A stretch of DNA of 64,000 nt, taken from Streptococcus oralis (GTDB taxonomy: Bacteria; Bacillota; Bacilli; Lactobacillales; Streptococcaceae). Both the position numbers and the translations under genes were made by a program. The notes beneath the pieces were generated by a model, which worked only from the letters and a program-made list of their open reading frames with translations, made no database searches and was not told where the DNA came from. Of this stretch, positions 33,708 to 42,392 are shown in pieces (position 1 is the stretch's first letter; each line of letters begins with the position of its first letter). Location: positions 155,173 to 219,172 of the forward strand of contig NZ_RJPK01000003.1 in the NCBI RefSeq assembly GCF_003943415.1, read 5' to 3'.

Positions 33708-34979
33708 TCACAAGTTTCTTAATTTATCAATGGTTTCCTTACGTTGGGCTAAGGCCCGTTCGTACTTGCCAGTTTCCTCTGGTGAAAAGTAGCTATGATT
33801 GCGAATCTTTTCTGGCAAGTAGTCTTGTTTGACCCAGTGTCCAGGATAGTTGTGTGGATAGAGATAGTTTTGAGCGTTGCCCAATTCCTTGCTACCACTA
33901 TAATGTCCATCACGCAGATGTCGTGGAATGGGCAAATGCCCTGATGTTTTGAGGTCAGCAAGAGCCTTGTCCATAGCCACATAGGCTGAGTTGGATTTTG
34001 GAGAAAGGGCCAAATCAATCACGATATTGGCAATGAGAATGCGAGCTTCTGGGAAACCAATTCTTTGTGCAGCATCTAGAGCAGTTACGGTATGAATCTG
34101 GGCTTCAGGATTGGCCAAACCAATATCCTCATAGGCAATCACAGTCAAACGACGAGCGAGACTAGGCAGATCCCCAGCTTCAATCAAGCGGGCTGCGTAA
34201 TGAAGACTGGCATCCACATCCGAGCCGCGGATGGACTTTTGCAGGGCTGAGAGGACATCATAGTGGCCATCCCCATCCTTGTCCATAGTTATATAGCTCC
34301 TTTGCAGACTGTTCTCCATGATATCAAGAGTGATATGGCGGATGCCCTTATCATTTTCAGGGGTAGAGAGAACGGCTAAGTCTAGTGAATTAAAGGCAGA
34401 ACGCAGGTCTCCATTTGTAGAGGTCGCGATGAAATCCAGTGCATCCTCATCTAATTCAACTGGGAAATCAAAGCCACGTTCAGGGTCAGATAGAGCTATC
34501 TGAATCGCTCCTTTGACATCTTGATTGGACAAGGGTTCTAACTCAAAAATCTGAACACGGCTACGAATGGCTGGAGTGACTGAAAAGAAGGGATTTTCAG
34601 TCGTCGCCCCAATCATGATAACCAGACCACTTTCCAAGAGTGGCAGAAGAAAGTCTTGCTTGGTTTTATCCAGACGATGAATCTCGTCCAATAACAGGAC
34701 TAGTCCTCCAGAGAATTTAGCCTCTTCAGCGATTTCTTGGAGACGTTTTTTGCTATCAACAGTGGCATTGAAGGTCCGAAAGGCATACTTGGTCGTTCCA
34801 GCGATGGCAGAGGCGATACTGGTCTTTCCGATACCCGGAGGTCCGTAGAGAATCATGGAGGACAGGCGGTTGGCCTCCACCATGCGGCGGATGATTTTTC
34901 CTGATCCGACCAGATGATCCTGACCGATGACCTGGTCGATGGTTTTTGGGCGCATGCGAAGCGCGAGATTGTCTGGCAT
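33708..34979 (-). CDS. rarA: Replication-associated recombination protein A (RarA/MgsA)
   Basis: 423 residues, AAA+ ATPase of the clamp-loader type. Walker A YGPPGIGKTS (about residue 46), Walker B LLLDEIHRLDK, sensor-1 GATTENP and the C-terminal MgsA tetramerisation part (GSDVDASLHYAARLIEAGD). Acts at stalled replication forks. The start at 34979 (MPDNLALRMRP) has AAAGGA upstream; a longer version would have none. Confidence 0.95.
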   Translation of the reverse strand: MPDNLALRMRPKTIDQVIGQDHLVGSGKIIRRMVEANRLSSMILYGPPGIGKTSIASAIAGTTKYAFRTFNATVDSKKRLQEIAEEAKFSGGLVLLLDEIHRLDKTKQDFLLPLLESGLVIMIGATTENPFFSVTPAIRSRVQIFELEPLSNQDVKGAIQIALSDPERGFDFPVELDEDALDFIATSTNGDLRSAFNSLDLAVLSTPENDKGIRHITLDIMENSLQRSYITMDKDGDGHYDVLSALQKSIRGSDVDASLHYAARLIEAGDLPSLARRLTVIAYEDIGLANPEAQIHTVTALDAAQRIGFPEARILIANIVIDLALSPKSNSAYVAMDKALADLKTSGHLPIPRHLRDGHYSGSKELGNAQNYLYPHNYPGHWVKQDYLPEKIRNHSYFSPEETGKYERALAQRKETIDKLRNL

Positions 34980-35094
34980 AGCAGTCCTTTCTAACATGGA
35001 TTTTCTGATGTATATGTGGTAAGATGGTAGTATCTATTTTAGCATAATTTCGAGTAATCGGGGCGATTTAAGAGTCGCATAGAAAGAGGACAAA

Positions 35095-35565
35095 ATGGCA
35101 ACATACGGATTTTTAGATGTTTTAGAGGAAGAGTTGGAGAAGAATTTTCCTTTTGACTTTGAGATTAGCTGGGACAAGCGCAACCACGCGGTTGAAGTGA
35201 GTTTTTTATTGGAAGCACAAAATGCTGCGGGAGTAGAGATGCTGGACGAGGACGGAGAGGTCTCATCAGACGACATTCTCTTCGAGGAAGCAGTCCTTTT
35301 CTACAATCCTGCCAAGTCAACAGTCAATGAGGAAGACTATTTGACAGCTATCCCTTACCTACCTAAAAAAGGTTTTTCTCGTGAGTTTTTAGCTTATTTT
35401 GCTCTATTCCTCAAAGACACTGCAGAGGTTGGGCTAGATGCACTCATGGACTTTTTGGAAGACCCAGAAGCAGAAGAATTTGTCATGGAATGGAACCAAG
35501 AAGTCTTTGAAGAAGGAAAAGTTGGCTTGGAGGAAGGGGAGTTTTATCCTTATCCGAGATACTAG
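35095..35565 (+). CDS. DUF3013-family acidic protein
   Basis: 156 residues, strongly acidic, no membrane segment, matching streptococcal DUF3013. No function known. GAGGACAAA ribosome site. It precedes an M50 protease gene by 18 bases and both are probably one transcript. Confidence 0.75.
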   Translation: MATYGFLDVLEEELEKNFPFDFEISWDKRNHAVEVSFLLEAQNAAGVEMLDEDGEVSSDDILFEEAVLFYNPAKSTVNEEDYLTAIPYLPKKGFSREFLAYFALFLKDTAEVGLDALMDFLEDPEAEEFVMEWNQEVFEEGKVGLEEGEFYPYPRY

Positions 35566-35583
35566 GAGTTGGTTGGAGATTTT

Positions 35584-36651
35584 ATGAAGAAAATTGGGAT
35601 TTATTTGGTTTATGTGCTAGCTTTTGCCTTTATTATGCTAGCTTTTGCTTGTGGCACTATCGCATTTGCAGAGTTGGGGTATTCCGCAGTTTTAGCATTC
35701 ACTTTTGGTTATTCCTTCGCTCTTTTAAGTATGTATTTAATCTTTATTCTTCATGAGCTGGGTCATGCTTTTTGTGGCTACTTGACAGGCTATCGGCTGG
35801 TGGCTTTTGGATTAGGACATTTTCTTTTGACCAAAAAGTCAGGCAGGTTTCATCTTAGTCGAACAGCCGTTCTGAAAAATGTTGGTGCTCAGTATATTGG
35901 ATTGAAAGAAGATGAAAGCGATCAAAGAATCATCTTGATGCTTTCAGGAGGTTTGCTGGTTCATCTTAGCTTGATATTATTGGCGATATTGTTTGGATTT
36001 TTGACAAGAAGCTGGTATTTTGCTGGTACTTGGATTTTTCTGAATTTGTCTTTCTTCCTAAACAACACTTTGCCAGTCGGCATCACCGATGGAGCAAAAA
36101 TATGGGAATTGCGACAACACCCTGAAAATACCAAATACGCCTACATGGTGTTGAGGCATTCTGCCCAGACCCTGCTAGCTCCTCAAGAATATGATTTGAA
36201 AGACTTTATCATGCCTGTTCCTGAGGATGCAAGTGGGAGTTTTGCAGAAAGTATTCAAACTCTTCAGGGAGTGGTTTTCATATTGGATGGTCATTTGGAG
36301 ACAGCTAAAAAGCTATTTCAATCTTTACTAGAGAGAACAGAACACTCGCTGTCTGAAACTTTTTGCCAGCTATACCTTCTTCAAATCGCCTTGCTGGAAG
36401 GAGATAATGAGAAAGCGGAGAAATATGCAAGTATTCGAAGTGTTAAATCCTTTTTATCTCTAAAAATGGCAGATGTGCAGATGATTCAAGCCTGGTATCA
36501 ATTTAAGGTAAAGAAAAATATAGCTCAAACTCGCAAGGCTATGAAGATTGCTAGACAGAAAATGAATAGCAGCCGAATGCTACGGGACGAGAAACGCTAT
36601 TATGAAAACTGGTTAGCAGAGCTGGAAAAGGAATTAGCTGAAGGAGTCTAA
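35584..36651 (+). CDS. M50-family membrane metalloprotease-like protein with C-terminal helical repeats
   Basis: 355 residues from ATG 35584 (TTGGAG upstream; a TTG at 35569 is less likely). Two helices, then the zinc motif HELGHAFCG (about residue 59) in a membrane segment, more helices and NNTLPVGITDGAKI (about 157-170), the N-x-x-P-x-x-x-x-D-G partner motif of site-2 proteases. The last 150 residues are soluble and helical with TPR-like spacing. Substrate unknown; may cut a membrane-bound regulator. Confidence 0.82.
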   Translation: MKKIGIYLVYVLAFAFIMLAFACGTIAFAELGYSAVLAFTFGYSFALLSMYLIFILHELGHAFCGYLTGYRLVAFGLGHFLLTKKSGRFHLSRTAVLKNVGAQYIGLKEDESDQRIILMLSGGLLVHLSLILLAILFGFLTRSWYFAGTWIFLNLSFFLNNTLPVGITDGAKIWELRQHPENTKYAYMVLRHSAQTLLAPQEYDLKDFIMPVPEDASGSFAESIQTLQGVVFILDGHLETAKKLFQSLLERTEHSLSETFCQLYLLQIALLEGDNEKAEKYASIRSVKSFLSLKMADVQMIQAWYQFKVKKNIAQTRKAMKIARQKMNSSRMLRDEKRYYENWLAELEKELAEGV

Positions 36652-36652
36652 C

Positions 36653-37090
36653 ATGGAAATAGAAATTTCTGATTTCACAGGTTGCAAAATTGCCCTCTTT
36701 TGTGGTGATAAGCTCTTAACTATCTTACGTGATGACAAGGAAAACATCCCATGGCCCAATATGTGGGAACTACCAGGTGGTGGGCGTGAAGGGGATGAAA
36801 GTCCTTTTGAGTGCGCAGCGCGTGAAGTTTTTGAGGAACTGGGGATTCGTCTGACTAAAGATTGTCTGCTTTTGAGTAAGGTTTATCCAAGTATGCTTTT
36901 TGAGGGGAAGAAATCCGTCTTTTTGGTTGGTAAGTTGGCTCAGGAACAATTTGACAAGATTGTCTTTGGTGACGAAGGGCAGGGATATAGACTGATGAGC
37001 ATTGAGGAGTTTCTTAGCTCAGATAAGGTTGTCCCCCAGTTGCAGGACAGAGTGAGGGAGTATTTGGAGGAGAATTATGATAACACTTGA
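36653..37090 (+). CDS. Nudix hydrolase
   Basis: 145 residues with a complete Nudix box, GREGDESPFECAAREVFEEL plus GI (about residues 42-63), i.e. G-x5-E-x7-R-E-x-x-E-E-x-G-I. Hydrolyses an unknown nucleoside diphosphate derivative. One base after the M50 gene; overlaps the acetyltransferase gene by 14 bases. Confidence 0.9.
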   Translation: MEIEISDFTGCKIALFCGDKLLTILRDDKENIPWPNMWELPGGGREGDESPFECAAREVFEELGIRLTKDCLLLSKVYPSMLFEGKKSVFLVGKLAQEQFDKIVFGDEGQGYRLMSIEEFLSSDKVVPQLQDRVREYLEENYDNT

Positions 37091-37550
37091 GAGAGCAGGA
37101 GCAGAGGATTTGGAGACCATCATTGCGATTCAAAGAGCTAGCTTTAAGGCTGTCTATGAAAAATACCAAGATGAGTATGATCCTTATCTCGAGGATCGTG
37201 AACGAATCAAGTGGAAATTGGTTGAGCGTCCCAATAGCTATTACTACTTTGTGAAAGAAAAGGACGAAAATATCGGATTTTTACGAGTTCAGACCAATGA
37301 AGAGTTGACGGAGGCTTGGTTGGGAACGGCAGCGATTTTACCCCAGTATCAAGGAAAAGGTTATGGTTCTGAAGGATTGGAATTGCTGGAAAAGGAATTT
37401 CCGACGATTAAGCAGTGGGATTTGTGTACGGTATTACAGGATGCGGGCATGGTCGCTTTTTATGAGAAAAATGGTTACCGTCAAACCCATATCGAACCTG
37501 AAAAAGAAGGTATGGATATGGTCTACATGAAAAAATTGATTGACAAATAG
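37077..37550 (+). CDS. GNAT-family N-acetyltransferase
   Basis: 157 residues. Motif A AILPQYQGKGYGSEGLELLE (about residues 84-103) and VAFYEKNGYRQTH near the C terminus. Substrate unknown. Last gene of the DUF3013-M50-Nudix-GNAT run, ended by a hairpin. Confidence 0.88.
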   Translation: MITLERAGAEDLETIIAIQRASFKAVYEKYQDEYDPYLEDRERIKWKLVERPNSYYYFVKEKDENIGFLRVQTNEELTEAWLGTAAILPQYQGKGYGSEGLELLEKEFPTIKQWDLCTVLQDAGMVAFYEKNGYRQTHIEPEKEGMDMVYMKKLIDK

Positions 37551-37557
37551 AAAGGAT

Positions 37558-37673
37558 GGTTCAGTTAAATTTCTAAACTGAACCCGCCCTAAACACTGTG
37601 CCAAAAAGATAAACTTCTCTTAGACACAAGCGTCTTCAGAGAGTTTCCTATTTTGGCTTTGTGTTTTACGGGC
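37558..37673. repeat. Nested inverted-repeat element between the GNAT gene and prmA
   Basis: A short hairpin GGTTCAGTT/AACTGAACC (37558-37584) is followed by a long imperfect one, 37586-37620 against 37638-37673 (GCCC-TAAA-CAC...GCCAAAA...AAACTTCTCT and complement). The long hairpin could end transcription or be a small mobile repeat. I cannot name a family. Confidence 0.6.
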
Positions 37674-37687
37674 TTGGTATCTTAATT

Positions 37688-38638
37688 ATGGAAACATGGC
37701 AAGAGTTAAAAGTTACAGTGAAGCGTGAGGGAGAGGAGTTGGTCTCCAATCTCTTGATTGAGCTAGGTGCTCAAGGTGTTGCGATCGAAGACAGCATGGA
37801 CTATGTGGGAAATGTCGACCGTTTTGGTGAGATTTTCCCAGAGGTCGAGCAGCAGGAAGAAATCGTGGTGACAGCCTACTACCCTGATACGGTTGATGTG
37901 GCAGTGGTTGAGGCGGATTTGCAGGCTCGCTTGGCAGACTTGACGGATTTTATAGACTTGGGAGAAGTCAAGATGGGAACGACCGCCTTGGCTGAGGAAG
38001 ACTGGGCAGACAACTGGAAGAAATACTATGAACCCGCTCGCATCACTCATGATTTGACCATCGTGCCGTCCTGGACAGACTATGAGGCGACTACGGGAGA
38101 AAAGATTATCAAGCTAGATCCTGGTATGGCCTTCGGAACTGGGACGCATCCAACTACTAAGATGAGCCTTTTTGCCTTGGAGCAGGTCCTTCGTGGTGGC
38201 GAAACGGTGCTTGATGTGGGAACTGGATCAGGAGTTCTTTCCATTGCCAGCTCGCTTCTTGGTGCTAAGGAGATTTTCGCCTATGACCTCGATGATGTGG
38301 CGGTTCGGGTCGCTCAGGAAAATATTGAACTCAACCCTGGCATGGAAAATATTCATGTAGCGGCTGGAGATTTGCTTAAGGGTGTTGAAATTGAGGCAGA
38401 TGTCATCGTGGCTAATATCTTGGCGGATATTCTCATTCATCTGACAGAGGATGCTTATCGCTTGGTCAAGGATGAGGGCTACCTCATCATGAGTGGCATT
38501 ATCAAGGACAAGTGGGACATGGTGCGCGAGTCGGCTGAGTTAGCTGGATTTTTCCTCGAAACTCACATGGTTCAAGGGGAATGGAACGCCTGTGTCTTTA
38601 AGAAGACTAAGGATATTTCAGGTGTGATTGGAGGCTAG
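37688..38638 (+). CDS. prmA: Ribosomal protein L11 methyltransferase
   Basis: 316 residues. N-terminal L11-recognition domain, then the SAM site [20 protein letters not shown] (about residue 175) and the target motif [24 protein letters not shown] is the PrmA signature. Start at 37688 (METWQELKV) follows the family; its ribosome site is weak and a hairpin element ends 14 bases upstream. Overlap-free step into rsmE (one base). Confidence 0.96.
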   Translation: METWQELKVTVKREGEELVSNLLIELGAQGVAIEDSMDYVGNVDRFGEIFPEVEQQEEIVVTAYYPDTVDVAVVEADLQARLADLTDFIDLGEVKMGTTALAEEDWADNWKKYYEPARITHDLTIVPSWTDYEATTGEKIIKLDPGMAFGTGTHPTTKMSLFALEQVLRGGETVLDVGTGSGVLSIASSLLGAKEIFAYDLDDVAVRVAQENIELNPGMENIHVAAGDLLKGVEIEADVIVANILADILIHLTEDAYRLVKDEGYLIMSGIIKDKWDMVRESAELAGFFLETHMVQGEWNACVFKKTKDISGVIGG

Positions 38639-38639
38639 C

Positions 38640-39383
38640 ATGCAACAGTATTTTGTCAAAGGCAGTCCTACATCACCTGTGACCATTGAGGACAAGGAAA
38701 CCAGCAAGCACATGTTTCAGGTCATGCGCCTGAAAGAAGAGGATGAGGTGACCTTGGTCTTTGATGATGGCGTCAAGCGCTTGGCGCGCGTGCTGGATGT
38801 GGAAAATCGTCAGTTTGAGTTGGTTCAAGAATTAGCTGACAATGTAGAACTGCCCGTTCAAGTAACCATCGCATCTGGATTTCCCAAGGGAGACAAGCTG
38901 GAGTTTATTACTCAAAAAGTGACGGAACTAGGCGCTAGCCAAATCTGGGCCTTTCCTGCCGATTGGTCAGTTGCCAAATGGGACGGCAAGAAACTAGGCA
39001 AGAAAGTTGAAAAACTAGAAAAAATCGCCCTTGGAGCAGCTGAACAAAGCAAACGTAATATCGTTCCAAGCATCACACTTTTTGAGAAAAAAGCAGACTT
39101 TCTAGCCCAACTAGACCAGTTTGACTCTATCATAGTGGCCTATGAAGAATCAGCAAAAGAAGGAGAAGCCGCTGCACTCTTACAAGCAGTTACTGGTCTT
39201 GAAAAAGGAGCCAAATTGCTCTTTATCTTTGGCCCAGAAGGCGGTCTCTCACCTGCAGAAATTGAGGGTTTTGAAACTAAAGGAGCCGTCTTGGCAGGAC
39301 TTGGTCCTCGCATTCTAAGAGCAGAAACAGCACCACTTTATGCTTTATCAGCCCTTAGTGTTTTAGTAGAATTAGAGAAATAA
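38640..39383 (+). CDS. rsmE: 16S rRNA (uracil(1498)-N3)-methyltransferase
   Basis: 247 residues. N-terminal PUA-like domain and SPOUT domain with the knot motifs IIVAYEESAKEG, LLFIFGPEGGLSPAEIEGFE and LGPRILRAETAPLYALS. Methylates N3 of U1498. GGAGG before ATG 38640. prmA-rsmE order as in B. subtilis and pneumococci. Confidence 0.97.
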   Translation: MQQYFVKGSPTSPVTIEDKETSKHMFQVMRLKEEDEVTLVFDDGVKRLARVLDVENRQFELVQELADNVELPVQVTIASGFPKGDKLEFITQKVTELGASQIWAFPADWSVAKWDGKKLGKKVEKLEKIALGAAEQSKRNIVPSITLFEKKADFLAQLDQFDSIIVAYEESAKEGEAAALLQAVTGLEKGAKLLFIFGPEGGLSPAEIEGFETKGAVLAGLGPRILRAETAPLYALSALSVLVELEK

Positions 39384-39393
39384 GAGGAAGAAA

Positions 39394-41190
39394 ATGGAAC
39401 AAAAACACCGTTCAGAATTCTCAGAGAAGGAACTTTGGGATTTAACCGCCCTATACCAAGACCGTGAGGATTTCTTGCGTGCAATCGAGAAAACGCGCGA
39501 AGACATCAATCAATTTAGCCGTGATTACAAGGGCAATCTTCACACTTTTGAAGATTTCGAGAAGGCCTTTGCAGAATTGGAACAAATCTATATCCAGATG
39601 AGCCATATCGGCAATTACGCCTTTATGCCTCAGACGACAGACTATAGCAACGAAGATTTTGCCAACATTGCCCAAGCTGGGATGGAATTTGAAACAGATG
39701 CCAGCGTAGCCTTGACCTTCTTTGACGACGCTTTGGTAGCAGCAGACGAGGAAGTCTTGGACCGTTTGGGGGAACTTCCCCACTTGACAGCAGCTATTCG
39801 TCAGGCTAAGATCAAAAAAGCCCACTACCTAGGGGCAGATGTTGAGAAGGCCTTGACCAATCTCGGTGAAGTTTTCTATAGTCCACAGGACATTTATACT
39901 AAAATGCGAGCTGGGGATTTTGAAATGGCTGACTTTGAGGCCCATGGCAAGACCTACAAAAACAGCTTTGTGACCTATGAAAATTTTTACCAAAACCACG
40001 AGGACGCTGAGGTTCGTGAGAAATCCTTCCGTTCTTTCTCAGAAGGACTTCGTAAGCACCAAAATACAGCTGCGACAGCCTATCTAGCCCAAGTCAAGTC
40101 TGAAAAACTCTTGGCAGATATGAAGGGTTACGACTCAGTTTTTGACTATCTTCTGGCTGAGCAAGAAGTGGACCGTGCTATGTTTGACCGCCAGATCGAC
40201 CTCATCATGAAGGACTTTGCGCCAGTTGCCCAGAGATACCTCAAGCATGTTGCCAAGGTCAATGGTCTTGAAAAGATGACTTTTGCAGACTGGAAATTGG
40301 ACTTGGATAGCGCCCTGAATCCTGAAGTGACTATTGACGATGCCTATGATTTGGTCATGAAGTCAGTAGAACCTTTGGGACAAGAATATTGTCAGGAAGT
40401 TGCTCGTTATCAAGAGGAACGATGGGTGGACTTTGCTGCTAATAGTGGCAAGGATTCTGGTGGTTATGCGGCGGATCCGTATCGCGTGCACCCTTATGTC
40501 CTCATGAGCTGGACTGGTCGTTTGAGTGATGTCTATACCTTGATTCATGAAATCGGACATTCTGGTCAATTCATCTTTTCAGACAATCACCAAAGTTACT
40601 TCAATGCTCATATGTCGACCTACTACGTCGAAGCGCCATCAACCTTCAATGAATTGCTTCTTAGTGATTACTTGGAGCACCAATCTGACGACCCTCGTCA
40701 AAAACGTTTCGCTCTTGCCCACCGCTTGACAGATACCTACTTCCATAATTTCATCACCCACCTCTTGGAGGCAGCCTTCCAGCGTAAGGTTTATACATTG
40801 ATTGAAGAAGGGGAAACCTTTGGAGCAAGCAAACTCAACAGCATTATGAAGGAAGTTTTGACAGATTTCTGGGGAGATGCTATTGAAATTGATGACGATG
40901 CGGCACTGACTTGGATGCGCCAAGCTCACTACTACATGGGCTTGTATAGTTACACTTACTCTGCTGGTCTTGTCATCTCGACTGCAGGTTACCTCCATCT
41001 GAAAAACTCTGAGACTGGAGCTAGAGACTGGCTCAATCTCCTTAAATCAGGTGGTAGTAAGACACCGCTTGAGTCAGCCATGATTATCGGAGCGGATATC
41101 TCAACAGACAAACCACTCCGTGATACCATCCAGTTCTTGTCAGACACAGTTGACCAGATTATCGCCTACAGTGCTGAGTTGGGAGAGTAA
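39394..41190 (+). CDS. pepF: Oligoendopeptidase F
   Basis: 598 residues, M3 family. Zinc site HEIGHSGQ at residues 385-392, and the glutamate ligand in STYYVEAPSTFNELLL. PepF domains: helical N-terminal lobe and catalytic lobe. Cleaves short cytosolic peptides. GAGGAAG ribosome site; end of the prmA-rsmE-pepF run. Confidence 0.96.
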   Translation: MEQKHRSEFSEKELWDLTALYQDREDFLRAIEKTREDINQFSRDYKGNLHTFEDFEKAFAELEQIYIQMSHIGNYAFMPQTTDYSNEDFANIAQAGMEFETDASVALTFFDDALVAADEEVLDRLGELPHLTAAIRQAKIKKAHYLGADVEKALTNLGEVFYSPQDIYTKMRAGDFEMADFEAHGKTYKNSFVTYENFYQNHEDAEVREKSFRSFSEGLRKHQNTAATAYLAQVKSEKLLADMKGYDSVFDYLLAEQEVDRAMFDRQIDLIMKDFAPVAQRYLKHVAKVNGLEKMTFADWKLDLDSALNPEVTIDDAYDLVMKSVEPLGQEYCQEVARYQEERWVDFAANSGKDSGGYAADPYRVHPYVLMSWTGRLSDVYTLIHEIGHSGQFIFSDNHQSYFNAHMSTYYVEAPSTFNELLLSDYLEHQSDDPRQKRFALAHRLTDTYFHNFITHLLEAAFQRKVYTLIEEGETFGASKLNSIMKEVLTDFWGDAIEIDDDAALTWMRQAHYYMGLYSYTYSAGLVISTAGYLHLKNSETGARDWLNLLKSGGSKTPLESAMIIGADISTDKPLRDTIQFLSDTVDQIIAYSAELGE

Positions 41191-41195
41191 ATTAA

Positions 41196-41355
41196 AAGAG
41201 TCTGGGACAAAAGTCTAACCTTAAATATAAAAAGCGAACAAAACGAGTTATCTGACACTCAGAATACTGTCTTGTTTGCTTTTTTTCTAATCTATCGATT
41301 TTAGAAATTTATAATAAAGAATTCCTAAAATCAAAATTTTTTGTCCCGGCCTCTT
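41196..41355. repeat. MITE-like 160-bp inverted-repeat element
   Basis: Terminal arms AAGAGTCTGGGACAAAA (41196-41212) and TTTTGTCCCGGCCTCTT (41339-41355) pair with two mismatches. Internal hairpins: GCGAACAA/TTGTTTGC with T-run (41234-41287), a terminator for pepF, and GATTTTAG/CTAAAATC (41298-41333). No coding capacity. Confidence 0.7.
41231..41287 (+). terminator. Terminator after pepF, inside the MITE-like element
   Basis: GCGAACAA / TTGTTTGC arms plus T7 tail. Confidence 0.6.
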
Positions 41356-41358
41356 AAA

Positions 41359-41748
41359 TTATCCCCAAAAGCTATCTTCTTCAGCTTGATCTGAAGAGAA
41401 GAGCCAAACTTCTTTGATTTTTCCGTCTTCAATACGGAAGAGGTCAATCCCGTTCATATTGAGTTCAGTACCATCAGCCCGTGTTCCAAGAAAAGTAACA
41501 TTAGCTGCGATTAAATCCTTATTGTCAGAAACCCAATTTGTTATCACCTTAAAGGTTCCATTAGTTTTCTCAGCAAATGTAGCCAGGTGAGATCCTAGCT
41601 TGTCCTTACCAATAACTGTGCCAGATATACTATGATTACCAGGTTGATGCCAGACAATATCGTCTGCCATAGTTTCAAAGACACCAGGAAAGTCACCAGC
41701 AATTAAAGCTTGGTTATAAGCATTGAAAATTTCTAAGTTTGTTGACAT
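41359..41748 (-). CDS. NTF2-like (SnoaL/DUF-type) protein
   Basis: 129 residues from ATG 41748 (GGAGAATAG upstream). EIFNAYNQALIAGDFPGVFE, DDIVWHQPG and GIDLFRIEDGKIKEVWLF are the cone-shaped NTF2-like fold pattern of SnoaL-like cyclases/isomerases or stress proteins. Substrate unknown. Divergent from hxlR, so likely controlled by that repressor. Confidence 0.85.
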   Translation of the reverse strand: MSTNLEIFNAYNQALIAGDFPGVFETMADDIVWHQPGNHSISGTVIGKDKLGSHLATFAEKTNGTFKVITNWVSDNKDLIAANVTFLGTRADGTELNMNGIDLFRIEDGKIKEVWLFSSDQAEEDSFWG

Positions 41749-41774
41749 ATCTATTCTCCATTTCTTTTTTATGG

Positions 41775-41784
41775 TATAATTGTA
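41775..41784. promoter_or_regulatory. Overlapping divergent -10 elements
   Basis: Plus strand TGGTATAAT (41772-41780) faces hxlR; minus strand TGTTACAAT (-10 at 41779-41784) faces the NTF2-like gene. The two hexamers share two bases, so the promoters exclude each other. Confidence 0.55.
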
Positions 41785-41794
41785 ACAGTTAAAA

Positions 41795-41856
41795 TCGAAA
41801 AAACAAGTAGACACTTTTTCGATAGCTGGTATCAAAAGTAGTACTATTGTTGATAC
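41795..41856. promoter_or_regulatory. Candidate HxlR operators
   Basis: Two inverted repeats: TCGAAAAA...TTTTTCGA (41795-41822) and GTATCAA...TTGATAC (41829-41856; AGTAGTACTATT between). Either could bind the HxlR regulator; inference from position. Confidence 0.45.
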
Positions 41857-41898
41857 TAAAAGATAAATTTTTTTAAAAAAATAGAAAGAAGATATTTT

Positions 41899-42246
41899 AT
41901 GCCAAATAAAGTGAGTGAGTATGGTATTTGTCCATTTGCGACAACGCAGAGGGTTTTAACGGGGAAATGGGCACTGGTAATCATTTATCAGTTGAGTACG
42001 GGTACTAAACGATTTAAAGAATTACAGAGATTATTGCCTGGGATTACTCAAACTATTTTGACCCGTCATCTCCGTCAATTAGAAAAGGATAAGATTGTTC
42101 AACGAAAGGTCTATGCCGAAGTTCCACCACGAGTTGAGTACAGCTTAACCGAAATGGGGCAGGAATTCAGAGTTGTTTTAGATGCTGTCGAGAAATGGGG
42201 TCTGGATTATATTAAGTTGCTAAATGCTAATGAGATAGGCAACTGA
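41899..42246 (+). CDS. HxlR-family transcriptional regulator
   Basis: 115 residues. CPFATTQRVLTGKWALVIIY, FKELQRLLPGITQTILTRHL and RHLRQLEKDKIVQRKVYAEV form the HxlR winged helix, with the redox-sensing type N-terminal cysteine at YGICPF. Likely represses the NTF2-like gene and itself under oxidant or electrophile control; family-based inference. AGAAAGAAGA ribosome site. Confidence 0.9.
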   Translation: MPNKVSEYGICPFATTQRVLTGKWALVIIYQLSTGTKRFKELQRLLPGITQTILTRHLRQLEKDKIVQRKVYAEVPPRVEYSLTEMGQEFRVVLDAVEKWGLDYIKLLNANEIGN

Positions 42247-42331
42247 TAATTCCCATAGAGGGAATGTATTTTTTATCGAATCCCTCAATTAAAAGACAGT
42301 AAGGCAAACCAGTAACTTTCCAGTCAATTTT

Positions 42332-42360
42332 CTTGAAACCCTTTCCTTCTTTTGATAGAC
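42332..42360 (+). promoter_or_regulatory. Promoter of the aquaporin gene
   Basis: TTGAAA (42332-42337), 17 bases, TAGACT (42355-42360). Confidence 0.7.
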
Positions 42361-42392
42361 TAATACATAGTTTTAAAAAAAGGAGACTTATC

